A DNA stretch of 64,000 nt from Methylocystis iwaonis (GCF_027925385.1 NZ_AP027142.1:3620501-3684500); one strand, 5' to 3'; positions 54,590 to 63,523 are shown, numbered from the stretch's first letter. Program-made: numbers and translations. The notes: generated from the letters alone by a model not told the origin.

Positions 54590-55897
54590 TCAGCCCTCCC
54601 CGAACACCCGGCGGAAGATCGTATCCACATGCTTGAAGTGGTACGAGAGGTCGAACAGCTCGTCCAACTCCGCGGGCGAGAGTTTGGCGCTCACATCCTT
54701 GTCCTTGCCGAGGAGATCGCGGAACTCGCCCTCGCCCCGCCAGACCGGCATGGCGTTCCGCTGCACCATGGCGTAGGCGTCCTCGCGCGAGACGCCCTTT
54801 TGCGTCAGAGCGAGCAGCACGCGTTGCGAATGGACGAGGCCGCCGAGCTTGTCCAAATTCTTCTGCATATTCTCGGGGTAAACGAGAAGATTCTCGACAA
54901 CATTGGTGAGCCGCGCGAGCGCGAAGTCGAGAGTCACTGTCGCGTCGGGGCCGATCATGCGCTCGACGGAGGAATGCGAAATATCGCGCTCGTGCCAGAG
55001 CGCCACATTCTCCATGGCGGGAATCACCATGCCGCGCACGAGACGGGCGAGGCCGGTGAGGTTTTCGGTCAGCACCGGATTGCGCTTGTGCGGCATGGCC
55101 GACGAGCCCTTCTGGCCCGCGGAGAAATATTCCTCGGCCTCCAGCACTTCCGTGCGCTGCAAATGGCGGATTTCGATGGCGAGCCGCTCGACCGAAGACG
55201 CGACGACGCCGAGCGTCGCAAAGAACGCCGCATGGCGGTCGCGCGGAATGACCTGCGTCGAAACGGGCTCGGCGACGAGGCCCATCTTATGCGCCACATA
55301 TTCTTCGACGCGCGGATCGATATTGGCGAAAGTGCCGACGGCGCCGGAGATGGCGCAGGTCGCGACCTCCTTGCGGGCGTGTACCAGGCGTTCGCGGGCG
55401 CGGGTGAACTCCGCATAGGCCTGCGCCATTTTGAGCCCGAAGGTGGTGGGCTCGGCGTGAATGCCATGCGAGCGGCCGATGGTCGGCGTGAATTTATGCT
55501 CGAAAGCGCGCTTTTTGAGCGCCGCGAGCAAAGCGTCGACATCGGCGATCAGCAGATCGGCGGCGCGCGAGAGCTGCACGGCGAGGCAGGTGTCCAGCAC
55601 GTCCGAGGACGTCATGCCCTGGTGCACGAAGCGCGAATCCGGGCCGATGAATTCGGCAAGATGGGTGAGGAAAGCGATGACGTCATGTTTCGTCACCCGC
55701 TCGATCTCGTCGATGCGGGCGACGTCGAACTCGACGAAATCCGCCTTGTCCCAGATATTCTTGGCGCTTTCCTTGGGGATGACGCCGAGCTCGGCCAGCG
55801 CGTCGCAGGCATAGGCCTCGATCTCGAACCAGATGCGGAAGCGCGTCTGCGGCTCCCAGATCGTGGTCATCTCGGATCTAGAATAGCGAGGGATCAT
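54590..55897 (-). CDS. purB: Adenylosuccinate lyase
   Basis: A 435-residue enzyme of the fumarase/aspartase superfamily that acts twice in purine synthesis (SAICAR to AICAR, and adenylosuccinate to AMP). MIPRYSRSEMTTIW is the usual start. GRSHGIHAEPTTFG has the catalytic His, GAVGTF follows, and the superfamily signature is SSAMPHKRNPVLTEN with the flexible catalytic Ser loop. Codons upstream of ATG 55897 are translated from repeats A and D and are excluded. It is unlinked to purH in this window. Confidence 0.96.
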   Translation of the reverse strand: MIPRYSRSEMTTIWEPQTRFRIWFEIEAYACDALAELGVIPKESAKNIWDKADFVEFDVARIDEIERVTKHDVIAFLTHLAEFIGPDSRFVHQGMTSSDVLDTCLAVQLSRAADLLIADVDALLAALKKRAFEHKFTPTIGRSHGIHAEPTTFGLKMAQAYAEFTRARERLVHARKEVATCAISGAVGTFANIDPRVEEYVAHKMGLVAEPVSTQVIPRDRHAAFFATLGVVASSVERLAIEIRHLQRTEVLEAEEYFSAGQKGSSAMPHKRNPVLTENLTGLARLVRGMVIPAMENVALWHERDISHSSVERMIGPDATVTLDFALARLTNVVENLLVYPENMQKNLDKLGGLVHSQRVLLALTQKGVSREDAYAMVQRNAMPVWRGEGEFRDLLGKDKDVSAKLSPAELDELFDLSYHFKHVDTIFRRVFGEG

Positions 55898-55977
55898 GGG
55901 CGCAGCTCGAGTGTGGAACGCATTGGGAGGGCTCGCGCTAGCATAGAGCGGCGGAAAGCGCAAAAGAGCGCCTCGAA

Positions 55978-56091
55978 ACCGCGAGCCTTCGGGCTCGCAG
56001 CCCATCCCGTCGTTGCGAGCGGAGCGAAGCAATCCAGGGCAGCCATCGCGGCTCTGGATTGCTTCGTCGCTTGCGCACCTCGCAATGACGG
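55978..56091. repeat. Family D fragment and family A repeat upstream of purB
   Basis: Bases 55978-56000 are a variant family D unit (CCGCGAGCCTTCGGGCTCGC) and 56007-56091 a family A copy (CCGTCGTTGCGAGCGG to CTCGCAATGACGG). They lie in the 331-base gap between purB and the IalB gene. Confidence 0.8.
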
Positions 56092-56171
56092 ACGCCAGCG
56101 CATGCCCATCATCGCTACTTGGCCGCGCTGGACCAGCTTCCCGGCATTTCCCGGCTTCTCTCCCACCGCCC

Positions 56172-56210
56172 AAAAGAAAACGCCCGCATGAGGCATGCGG
56201 GCGTTTCTTT
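56172..56210 (-). terminator. Terminator of the IalB gene
   Basis: A 13-bp perfect stem (56178-56190 with 56194-56206) with a 3-base loop; on the minus strand it is followed by TTTTCTTTT. It lies 22 bases after the IalB gene stop codon. Confidence 0.9.
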
Positions 56211-56228
56211 GTTCCTAAAGAGAGACGC

Positions 56229-56939
56229 TTACTTCTTGGCCGGCGCAGGAGCCGCGGCCGGCGCGGCGCTCTTGGCTTCGAGCTTCTTGCGCTCTTCCTC
56301 GGCCTTCTTCTGGAGCTCTTCCTGCAGCTTCTTCTGCTGCTCCTCGAGCACCTTGGGGTCGATCGCCGGGCCGTCGAAGGCTTTGCCGAAGTCGTTCAGC
56401 GGCAAATAGAAAGTGACCTCGGTGTTGGCCTGGTTCTTGACGATGACCGTCATTTGCTGGGCCTTCTTCATGCCGTCGACCGAGGCCTTCTTGACCTTCG
56501 CCTCGGCGAAGCAGCCGTTCGGGAAGCAGATCTCGAAGGCGCCGGCCTCCATGGCTCCCTTGTCGATGGCGAAGCGGAAGCCCGGCTTCAGCATCAGGCC
56601 CGGCGGCAGCAGCAGGCGGATGATCTTGGTGTCGTCGCCCTTGGGATCGTAGACCGCGAGCGCGAGCAGCGGCTGCGGCGCGTCGCCTTCCTTCGCGGCG
56701 GCGCCGAAATCGCGGGTCGTGTAGCAGACTTCCTTCTTGGTCGCCGGATCGCTGCCGCAGACCTTGGTCCAGTCGGGCTGCACCGCCTGAAGCGTGGCGG
56801 TGATGGGGCCCTGCGCCCCGCCTGCGGCAGGCTGCTGCCCGGCAGCGGCCGGAGCCTGCTGGGCTTGCGCCGAAACGCCGGCGAGCAGGAAAGCGCCTGC
56901 CAGCGCGACCGCGGCGGACCGCGAGAAGAGGTTCGACAT
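56229..56939 (-). CDS. Invasion-associated locus B (IalB) family protein
   Basis: A 236-residue exported protein: signal peptide to about residue 27 (GVSAQAQ), an Ala/Gln/Pro-rich spacer, then the IalB domain with WTKVCGSDP, KEVCYTTRDFG and GAFEICFPNGCFAEAKV (four conserved Cys). It ends in a charged coiled-coil-like tail (EEQQKKLQEELQKKAEEERK) and an Ala/Pro/Lys end. IalB proteins were first linked to host-cell entry in Bartonella but are general in Rhizobiales, with unclear function. GGGACTTCGGAA precedes the start. Confidence 0.88.
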   Translation of the reverse strand: MSNLFSRSAAVALAGAFLLAGVSAQAQQAPAAAGQQPAAGGAQGPITATLQAVQPDWTKVCGSDPATKKEVCYTTRDFGAAAKEGDAPQPLLALAVYDPKGDDTKIIRLLLPPGLMLKPGFRFAIDKGAMEAGAFEICFPNGCFAEAKVKKASVDGMKKAQQMTVIVKNQANTEVTFYLPLNDFGKAFDGPAIDPKVLEEQQKKLQEELQKKAEEERKKLEAKSAAPAAAPAPAKK

Positions 56940-57266
56940 TTCCGAAGTCCCTTTCGATTGCTCTCTAGCCGGCGCTCTTCCGGCTTCTAAACAGCTCTTG
57001 TTGTCTCGTCTTGCGGGGGCCGCCCGCCTGCGCGGACGAAAAATGGAACGCCCTTGGAACTTTTGCCCCGACCGCGATTCTCCCCCGGCGCAGCCGCCGC
57101 GCCGGAGCGACGGCAAAGCTCTTACCTTGTCGCCGCGGCAAATTCCAGCGGTCCCCGGCGCGCATAAAGCCCCCGCGAGCGCCGATTACGTTAAAATTTC
57201 ATAAATGAGGCGGAATGACGCCCGGTCTCGGCTTCTTGCCGCCATAGCTTCGACTATTGTCGCAGC
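56940..57266. other. 327-base divergent intergenic region
   Basis: It holds the promoters of the IalB gene (minus) and the peptide-binding protein gene (plus). No repeat-family member or gene was found in it. Confidence 0.5.
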
Positions 57267-59108
57267 ATGATCTCTTCCGCGATTCGCGGCCGCCCAAAGA
57301 GGCGCCGCCTTCCGAGCCTCGCCCTTGCGCTGCTGACGGCCTTTGCGCCCGGCGGTCCGCTCATGGCGGGCGAGCCTACTCATGGCCTGGCGGCGCATGG
57401 CGCGCCGGCGCTGCCGCCGGACTTCGATCATCTCCCTTACGCCGACCCGCAAGCAAAGAAAGGCGGCAGGCTTCGTGTCGGTCTCGCCGGGACATTCGAC
57501 AGCCTCAACCCCTTCAATCTCAAATCCGGCTCCACGGCCCAGGGCCTCGTCGGCAATGTCTTTCAAGGAATGATGGCGCGGTCGCAGGATGAGCCTTTCA
57601 CGCTCTATCCGCTCATCGCGCAATCGCTCGACATCGACGCCGCCCGCGCCCATGTGACCTTCCACCTCGACACACGAGCGCATTTCTCCGACGGCAAACC
57701 CATCACCTCGGAAGACGTGCTGTTTTCCTTCAACCTGCTCAAGTCGAAGGGCCGCCCGCAGCAGCGGGTCGCCTATGGGCTCGTGAAATCGATCACAGCA
57801 CCCGACGCGCAGACGGTCTCCTACGATCTGACCGGCGTCGGCGATCGCGAGCTGCCGCTTATTCTCGCCATCATGCCCGTGCTGCCCAGGCACGCGACCG
57901 ACCTCGAGCGATTCTCGGACGCGACGCTCGCCAAGCCCCTTGGCTCAGGCCCCTATATCGTCGCGGATGCGCAGGCCGGCGCGCGGCTGCTGTTGAAGCG
58001 CGACCCCAACTATTGGGGCGCGGACGTTCCGAGCCAGCGCGGCTTCTACAATTTCGACGAGATCGACATTCAATACTTCCGCGACGGCAACGCCCTGTTC
58101 GAGGCCTTCAAGGCCGGCTTGATCGACTATCGCGAAGAGACCAGCACGACCCGCTGGTCGACCGGCTACGACTTCCCCGCATTGCGCGAGGGCCGCGTTG
58201 CAACCGAGGCGTTGAAGAACGAGAACCCCAAGGGGCTCGAAGGCTTCGTCTTCAACACGCGACAAACGATCTTCAAAGACATCCGGCTGCGTGAAGCGCT
58301 CGGCATGATGTTCGATTTCGAGTGGATCAACGCCAATCTCTATTCGAACCTCTATACGCGCACCAAAAGCTTCTTCGACGAATCGGAGCTTTCCGCCTCG
58401 GGCCGTCCCGCGAATGAGAAGGAGCGCGCGCTTCTTGCGCCCTACCCTGACGCCGTGCGCGCGGATATTCTCGACGGGAAATGGCGCCCGCCGGTCAACG
58501 ACGGTTCGGGCCGCGACCGCGAGATGGCCAAGCGCGCGCTCGAATTGCTGGCGGCGGCCGGCTACCATGTGAACGGCGACAAGCTTTCGAAGGACGGCGC
58601 GCCGGTTTCCTTCGAGATCATGGTGAAGGACCGCAATCAGGAGCGTCTTGCGCTCAATTATGCGGCTTCCCTCGCGCGCATCGGCGTCGAGGCGCGCGTC
58701 AGGCTCGTCGACGAAGTGCAATATCAGCGCCGGCGCCAGAAGTTCGATTTCGACATGATGATCGGGCAGTATCTGGCGTCGGCCTCGCCCGGCAATGAGC
58801 AGCGCATGCGTTGGGGCTCGGCGAGCGCGACGCAGGAATCCTCTTTCAATCTCGCTGGCGCCGCATCGCCCGCGATCGACAGCCTGATCGTTGCGCTCCT
58901 CTCCGCGCAAAGCCACGAGGATTTCGTCGCGGCGGTGCGCGCCTATGACCGCGTGCTGCTCTCGGGCTTTTATGTCGTGCCTTTGTTTCACGCCTCCGAG
59001 CAATGGATCGCGCATTCGACCGACCTCGCCCGGCCCGAGCGCCTGCCGCGCTACGCAGCGCCGCTCTTTGGCCCGACGCTCGAGAGCTGGTGGAGGAAAA
59101 ATCCATGA
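57267..59108 (+). CDS. ABC transporter substrate-binding protein, family 5 (peptide type)
   Basis: A 613-residue periplasmic binding protein with an Arg-rich signal peptide (cleavage about GGPLMAGE, residue 35). The SBP_bac_5 pattern includes GGRLRVGLAGTFDSLNPFN, ITSEDVLFSFNLL, PLGSGPYIV and NTRQTIFKDIRLREAL. It resembles YejA-like oligopeptide or microcin C-type binding proteins. No permease or ATPase genes follow, so it either uses subunits encoded elsewhere or works alone. The next gene overlaps it by 4 bases. Confidence 0.9.
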   Translation: MISSAIRGRPKRRRLPSLALALLTAFAPGGPLMAGEPTHGLAAHGAPALPPDFDHLPYADPQAKKGGRLRVGLAGTFDSLNPFNLKSGSTAQGLVGNVFQGMMARSQDEPFTLYPLIAQSLDIDAARAHVTFHLDTRAHFSDGKPITSEDVLFSFNLLKSKGRPQQRVAYGLVKSITAPDAQTVSYDLTGVGDRELPLILAIMPVLPRHATDLERFSDATLAKPLGSGPYIVADAQAGARLLLKRDPNYWGADVPSQRGFYNFDEIDIQYFRDGNALFEAFKAGLIDYREETSTTRWSTGYDFPALREGRVATEALKNENPKGLEGFVFNTRQTIFKDIRLREALGMMFDFEWINANLYSNLYTRTKSFFDESELSASGRPANEKERALLAPYPDAVRADILDGKWRPPVNDGSGRDREMAKRALELLAAAGYHVNGDKLSKDGAPVSFEIMVKDRNQERLALNYAASLARIGVEARVRLVDEVQYQRRRQKFDFDMMIGQYLASASPGNEQRMRWGSASATQESSFNLAGAASPAIDSLIVALLSAQSHEDFVAAVRAYDRVLLSGFYVVPLFHASEQWIAHSTDLARPERLPRYAAPLFGPTLESWWRKNP

Positions 59109-60133
59109 CCGCGCGCGCCGCTGTTTCCGAGAGAGAGGAAGCGGCGCTCGTCCGCGCCCATCCGCTGACGCAATTCGGCTTCGACGCCCTCGTCGCCGGC
59201 GCGGCGAGACCGCGTCCCGGCGGGCTCGCCTTTCTCGATGACGTCGACGGCGCCGTGGACCAGGTCACCTACGCCGATCTCTACCAGCGCGTCGGCGCTT
59301 GCCTTTCCAAGCTCCGCGCCCTCGATCTCGCGCGCGGCGAGAGAATTCTCATCTGCTCTCCATCCGGCGCGCAAGCCTTTGTCGCGCTCGTCGGCGCGCT
59401 CGCCGCGGGCCTGGCGCCGACGCTCGCGCCCATGCCCCTCCCCCAATGGCGCGCAGCCATCGCGCATGGGGCGAAGACATTGCAGATCGGTGCGCTGTTC
59501 GCGCCGGCGCAGATCTGCGGCCTCGATTTCGAGGAGGCGCTGCTCGACATCGCCGCCGATACGCCGTCATTGCGTGTGATCGGCGCGCTGCATGGCGCGC
59601 TCGACGGCGCTGCTGATTTTTCAGCGCAAGCGCTCGCGGCGCAGATGTCGCCGCGCGTGCCGCTCTCCGAAGATTGGAGCGACGACGAACGCTTCGATGT
59701 CGGCGCGCTCGACGAGCGCGGGAATGTCCGTTTCGCTTCGCAAGGCGCGCTGCTCGGCGCAGCGCTCGATCTCGTGCGCGCGACTCGCGCCGCGCGCGAA
59801 GCGCCCATTCTTTCGCTCTATGCGCCGAGTTCGCTCGCGGCTCTTGTCGCGGGCCCGCTCGCGGCGTTGCTCGCAGGCGCGCCGCTGCATTTTCTTGCGC
59901 CTTTCACCACGGCGCGCTTTCTCGAAACGCTCGATGCGCTTGGGTCGGCGCGATTGATTGCACCGGTTTCCATCCTCGCCGATCTCGTACGCGCCGGACT
60001 GCTCGACAATGGCGCCATCGCCGCAGTCGTCGCCTTGGGAGATGGCGCCGCTTGCGTCGGCGACTCGCAAGAACGCTGTCCGATTATCGCGCTGCGCGCG
60101 GAAGACGACGCGTTCGTTTTGCGCAGACTCTGA
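59105..60133 (+). CDS. ANL (AMP-binding) family-like protein lacking the P-loop
   Basis: A 342-residue protein resembling the N-terminal subdomain of acyl-CoA synthetases/AMP ligases: VTYADLYQRVGACLSKLRAL, GERILICSPSGAQAFVALVGALAAGLAPTL, and later LSLYAPSSLAALVAGPLAALLAGAPL. The Ser/Thr/Gly-rich P-loop expected before the second block is replaced by NVRFASQGALLGAAL, and the C-terminal lid domain is missing, so ATP-dependent adenylation is doubtful. It is translationally coupled (ATGA) to the peptide-binding protein. It could be a degenerate synthetase, a binding protein or a decaying gene; there is no frameshift within it. Confidence 0.6.
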   Translation: MTARAAVSEREEAALVRAHPLTQFGFDALVAGAARPRPGGLAFLDDVDGAVDQVTYADLYQRVGACLSKLRALDLARGERILICSPSGAQAFVALVGALAAGLAPTLAPMPLPQWRAAIAHGAKTLQIGALFAPAQICGLDFEEALLDIAADTPSLRVIGALHGALDGAADFSAQALAAQMSPRVPLSEDWSDDERFDVGALDERGNVRFASQGALLGAALDLVRATRAAREAPILSLYAPSSLAALVAGPLAALLAGAPLHFLAPFTTARFLETLDALGSARLIAPVSILADLVRAGLLDNGAIAAVVALGDGAACVGDSQERCPIIALRAEDDAFVLRRL

Positions 60134-60148
60134 CAGACCGTTCGCGCC

Positions 60149-60232
60149 CCGTCATCGCGAGGAGCGCAAGCGACGAAGCAATCCACAGTCACATCACGGC
60201 CCTGGATTGCTTCGCTTTGCTCGCAATGACGG
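60149..60232. repeat. Family A palindromic repeat
   Basis: CCGTCATCGCGAGGAGCG to CTCGCAATGACGG, 15 bases after the ANL-like gene; it may end that transcript. Confidence 0.83.
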
Positions 60233-60397
60233 CGGCGAATGATGGGCGCGTCACATTGTCTCGTGTTGACGCCGGTCAATTACAGCCTCGAGTCATCACG
60301 TCAAAGTGCGTGCGCGACGAGATCGCGCATGCGCTTTTGCAATTGCGCGACTCGTCGCCACGAGGGGCGCATGGGGCGTTGGTGTGGAGGAAACTGC

Positions 60398-60805
60398 ATG
60401 TCGCTTATCACCTGGACCAAGGAACAATTCGCGACCAACGTCAGCGCGCATGATGCGGAACATCAGGAAATATTCAGGCTGGTGAATGTGCTCGGCGACG
60501 CCGTCGCCAGCGGCGACCGAAACGCGATCGGCAAGGAGCTCGATGCGCTCATCGACTATGTGGTGAAGCACTTCGCGGCGGAGGAAGCGAATTTCGCACA
60601 ATATGACTATCCAGCCGCAGCCGGCCACAAAGCCGAGCACGACAAGCTGGTCGCAACTTGCGCCGATTTGCAAAAGAAATTCCACGCCGGCGAAGCGGAG
60701 GTGACCGGAGAGACGGCCGGCTTCGTGGTCGGCTGGCTGACGGACCACATCCCCAATATCGACAGGCTCTACGGCCCTTATCTGAACGCGAAGGGCGTCG
60801 CCTGA
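60398..60805 (+). CDS. Bacteriohemerythrin
   Basis: A 135-residue single-domain hemerythrin starting MSLITWTKEQFATNVSAHD after GGAGGA. The di-iron ligands are visible in order: HDAEHQEIF, HFAAEE, HKAEHDK and HIPNID. It binds O2 reversibly in the cytosol; in methanotrophs a similar protein delivers O2 to particulate methane monooxygenase, elsewhere it serves O2 storage or sensing. There is no operon partner; a hairpin (60827-60850) follows. Confidence 0.93.
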   Translation: MSLITWTKEQFATNVSAHDAEHQEIFRLVNVLGDAVASGDRNAIGKELDALIDYVVKHFAAEEANFAQYDYPAAAGHKAEHDKLVATCADLQKKFHAGEAEVTGETAGFVVGWLTDHIPNIDRLYGPYLNAKGVA

Positions 60806-60826
60806 TAAGCTCGATACTCGAGAGCG

Positions 60827-60850
60827 CCTTTCCCGCTTAGGCGGGAAAGG
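60827..60850. terminator. Hairpin after the hemerythrin gene
   Basis: A 10-bp perfect stem CCTTTCCCGC/GCGGGAAAGG with loop TTAG, 22 bases after the stop codon. There is no T run, so terminator strength is uncertain. Confidence 0.55.
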
Positions 60851-60875
60851 TCAGTTGGTTGACGAACTTTGAGGC

Positions 60876-61165
60876 GGCCTCGTCCTTCGAGACGCGAGCT
60901 TTGCTCGCTCCTCAGGAAGAGGCCCAACACCATTTCCGTTTGAACAGCTCGCATCGGGTCTTGTCATTCCCGGCGGGCTGAAGGCCCGACCGGGAATCCA
61001 GAGCCATGATAGCCGCCTTTGCTCTGGATTCCCGATCGCTCGCTGCGCGAGCGTCGGGAATGACACCGAACCAATTAAGCGGATCTCGTATTAGTGTTCG
61101 ACGAAATCGCAGAAGCCCCTCATGCTGAGGAGCCTGCGCAGCAGGCGTCTCGAAGCACGAGGGGC
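60876..61165. repeat. Cluster of family C and B repeats
   Basis: This stretch in the 393-base gap holds an inverted family C copy (60876-60925), a long family B copy (60962-61064, TGTCATTCCCGGCGGG to GTCGGGAATGACA) and a second, divergent family C copy (61117-61165). No gene is supported. Confidence 0.8.
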
Positions 61166-61198
61166 GTCATCGCCACTTTGTCAGCAATCTGGCCGCGC

Positions 61199-61750
61199 TT
61201 ATCTGTGTTTTTCCAGCCACTGCAGAACGAGCGGATCGTCGATTGCGCCGGTCACGGCGATCACCCCGCCGTCGGGCGCCACAAGCGCGGTGAACGGCAA
61301 TTCGCCCCGCCACGTCTTATCGGCCTCGAAATAGAGCTTCTCGACGAAATCATCCGCAAAACCGTAATGCGCCGATTTGCCGAGCCCGGCTTTCTCGGCG
61401 CGCGCCGCCGCCCGTGCGCGATCTTCTTCGCTATCGACATTGACGAAGACGATGTCGACATCCTTGTGTTCGGCCGTCATCTGCGCCCATTGCGCCAGCT
61501 CGGCGAGGCAGGGCGGGCAGGTGACGGACCAGAAGTGAATCATCAGCGGCCGCCCCGCATGCGCCTTGGCGATCTGCGAGAAGGCGCCGCGACCATAGGG
61601 CTTGAAATCGAGCGCATGGGCGCTCGAAGCGGTGAAGGCGATAAAGGCGCAGAGGGAGAGACGAACAGCGAGACTGTTTCGTCCGTCATTCCCGGCGAGC
61701 CGAAGGCGGGAATGACAGGCTGCACGTAAAGCGGCGATCACCTTCTTCAT
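61199..61750 (-). CDS. TlpA-like periplasmic thiol-disulfide oxidoreductase
   Basis: A 183-residue thioredoxin-fold protein with active site FWSVTCPPCLAEL (Cys78, Cys81) and cis-Pro in GELPFTALVA. The export signal is a hydrophobic stretch at about residues 28-46 (ending SSAHA). Before it, residues 12-22 (CHSRLRLAGND) are translated from an embedded family B repeat at 61685-61717, which lengthens the signal-peptide n-region. It probably reduces a partner protein in the periplasm. The start overlaps the stop of the BNR-repeat gene by 4 bases (ATGA), so the two are coupled; that partner carries a CECC cluster. Confidence 0.85.
   Translation of the reverse strand: MKKVIAALRAACHSRLRLAGNDGRNSLAVRLSLCAFIAFTASSAHALDFKPYGRGAFSQIAKAHAGRPLMIHFWSVTCPPCLAELAQWAQMTAEHKDVDIVFVNVDSEEDRARAAARAEKAGLGKSAHYGFADDFVEKLYFEADKTWRGELPFTALVAPDGGVIAVTGAIDDPLVLQWLEKHR
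61685..61717. repeat. Short family B repeat inside the TlpA-like gene
   Basis: CGTCATTCCCGGCGAGC to GGCGGGAATGACA, a minimal family B hairpin located in codons 12-22 of the TlpA-like gene, keeping the frame open. Confidence 0.82.
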
Positions 61751-63012
61751 CGCACTGCGGCACTCTTCTCGTCGCGGGGAAGCGGCAGCAGGCGATAGCC
61801 CTCCTTATGCGTCACCCACGAAAGATAAGCCGCGCCCTTGTAGGCGACGAGCTCCGGATGATCCGAGGCGTCGTCGGTCTGCGCGAGGATTTTCGGCGCG
61901 CTCCAGCTTTTGCCGCCATCACGCGAGAGCTGCAGTGGGATGGTCGTCGTCGTCCCGTCGAACTCCTTCCAGACGCGATAGAGACGGCCTTTCGCCGCGA
62001 GCACGACGGGGTGGCCCGGGGCCTTGGCGTCGTCGCCGAATTTCTCGGGGCTGGAGAAGCTTTTTCCCGAATCTTCGCTATGCGCGTAGAAAAGCCCCTG
62101 CCGATTCTTGCCCTTGGTGAACCAGACCGCGTGCCATCCGCCATGGGCGTCGACGGCGAGGCTGGGGCCATGGTGCGGGCAGGAATTGATCGCCCAATTA
62201 TCGTCGGAAACGCGCCCGCCCGTCAGCGTCGCGCCATCGGCGGAAAGCTTCGCAGCGTAGTGATCGCGAACATTGCCGTCGAAGACCTGCCGCCACAGAA
62301 ACACCGGCAGGCCGTCGCGATCCAGCGCCGCAGACATGCGGCAACATTCGCAGGCGTGGTCCATCAGGATTTTTTTGCCCGCAAAGCTCTGCCCATTATC
62401 GTCCGACCAGGCGAAGGCGACGCCGCTGCCCTCGAACTCCTTGCCCTCGGCCTTGGCCTTCAGAGCATTGGTCTTGTCGAGCCAGCCGGCGTAGAGGCGC
62501 CCCTTGGGCGTGACGACGAAAGTCTCGAAGCGCTGCCCGCCGGAGGCGAGCAGCGCTTGGGGCGTGGAGAAGCTTTTGCCGCCGTCGGTCGAGCGCGCCG
62601 TGAAGATCGTGCCGATCATCTGCTTGTCGGGCCGCGTCGTATAGCTGGCGAGCAGCGATCCATCGTCGAGGGGAACGATCTTCGGCCGTGCGTCGCCATG
62701 GGCGTCGATGACGCCGTCGCTGACCGACGCGATCGCGACGGGCGCGGAAAAGCTTTTGGCCCCGTCCGCGGAAGAGGCGACATAGACCGTCTTTTCGATG
62801 GCGTAAGCGACCCAAAGCTTGCCCTTGGCGTCGTACGCCGGGTTGACGGTCGCGGCGCAATCCGGCTTGCGCTCGGCGCAGGCCAGCGCGCTATGTCGAT
62901 GCCCTTCGGCCGGCGCCGGAGCCGGCGCGCTGAGCTCGGCGTCGGCGCCGCCGCTCAGGCCGAACATGGCGGCCGATATGATAATCACGCGCGGAATGGC
63001 CATCGACTCCAT
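61747..63012 (-). CDS. Exported BNR/Asp-box repeat (sialidase-fold) protein with a CECC cluster
   Basis: A 421-residue protein with a signal peptide (cleavage about GGADA, residue 25) and five Asp-box motifs of the form S-x-D-x-G-x-S-F/W: SADGAKSF (81-88), STDGGKSF, SDDNGQSF, SEDSGKSF and SRDGGKSW. This implies a six-bladed beta-propeller. The sialidase catalytic Arg triad is not evident, so a hydrolase role is not supported. Unusual features are HACECCRMS (Cys221, 223, 224), Cys278-Pro-His-His, and Cys45/Cys52, possible metal or disulfide sites. It is coupled to a TlpA-like thiol reductase downstream and preceded by TonB-like genes. Confidence 0.8.
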   Translation of the reverse strand: MESMAIPRVIIISAAMFGLSGGADAELSAPAPAPAEGHRHSALACAERKPDCAATVNPAYDAKGKLWVAYAIEKTVYVASSADGAKSFSAPVAIASVSDGVIDAHGDARPKIVPLDDGSLLASYTTRPDKQMIGTIFTARSTDGGKSFSTPQALLASGGQRFETFVVTPKGRLYAGWLDKTNALKAKAEGKEFEGSGVAFAWSDDNGQSFAGKKILMDHACECCRMSAALDRDGLPVFLWRQVFDGNVRDHYAAKLSADGATLTGGRVSDDNWAINSCPHHGPSLAVDAHGGWHAVWFTKGKNRQGLFYAHSEDSGKSFSSPEKFGDDAKAPGHPVVLAAKGRLYRVWKEFDGTTTTIPLQLSRDGGKSWSAPKILAQTDDASDHPELVAYKGAAYLSWVTHKEGYRLLPLPRDEKSAAVR

Positions 63013-63035
63013 GACTTCCCTCTAATCGTTTCGCT

Positions 63036-63470
63036 TCAGCGGAACTTGAAGGTCTGACCGACATCCATCGCGCCGCCGGGCGGGGCAGGAACGACAACCG
63101 CCGCCAGTATTTTCTTCACCATCTCGGCATGCGCCGGGCTCGTCGTCTTGTCGATCGTCACTTTCTCGATCTTGCCAGAGGCGCCGACGATGAAGCTCGC
63201 CCTCACCTCGCCCGGCCCGGAGGCGTTTTCCTCCGGCGTATGCTTGGCGATCTCGGCGTAGAGCAGACCGAGATATTTGCTCTCGGACATGCCAGAGGCG
63301 GGCGCGGGCGCTGTTTGGGGCGCGGGTTTCGGCGCGGCTGGCGCAGGCGCCGGCTTTGCCGCGGCGGCGGGAGCTGGGGCGGACGGCGGCTTGGGGGCCT
63401 CCGCCCGCGCGGCGCCGGTAAGGACGAGCGCGCAAAGAATTGCGACGCGCCCGCTGAGGAGAACCTTCAT
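63036..63470 (-). CDS. Secreted TonB C-terminal-like protein
   Basis: A 144-residue protein starting MKVLLSGRVAILCAL with a signal peptide to about GAARAEA (residue 23). A Pro/Ala-rich linker (KPAPAPAAPKPAPQTAP) follows, then a TonB C-terminal-like domain with VRASFIVGASGKIEKVTIDKT. It lacks the retained N-terminal anchor and the His of true TonB, so it is probably a periplasmic TonB-like domain. It lies 23 bases upstream of the BNR gene and 53 downstream of the next TonB family gene on the same strand. Confidence 0.75.
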   Translation of the reverse strand: MKVLLSGRVAILCALVLTGAARAEAPKPPSAPAPAAAAKPAPAPAAPKPAPQTAPAPASGMSESKYLGLLYAEIAKHTPEENASGPGEVRASFIVGASGKIEKVTIDKTTSPAHAEMVKKILAAVVVPAPPGGAMDVGQTFKFR

Positions 63471-63523
63471 GGCGTGCTTCCAACAAGAGAAGCGGCGGGC
63501 TCTTGCGAGTCCGCCGGCAAAGG

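Noticed and set aside
61747..63012. True sialidase (neuraminidase)
   Set aside because: Asp boxes are present but the arginine triad and other catalytic residues could not be located; no sialic-acid genes are nearby.
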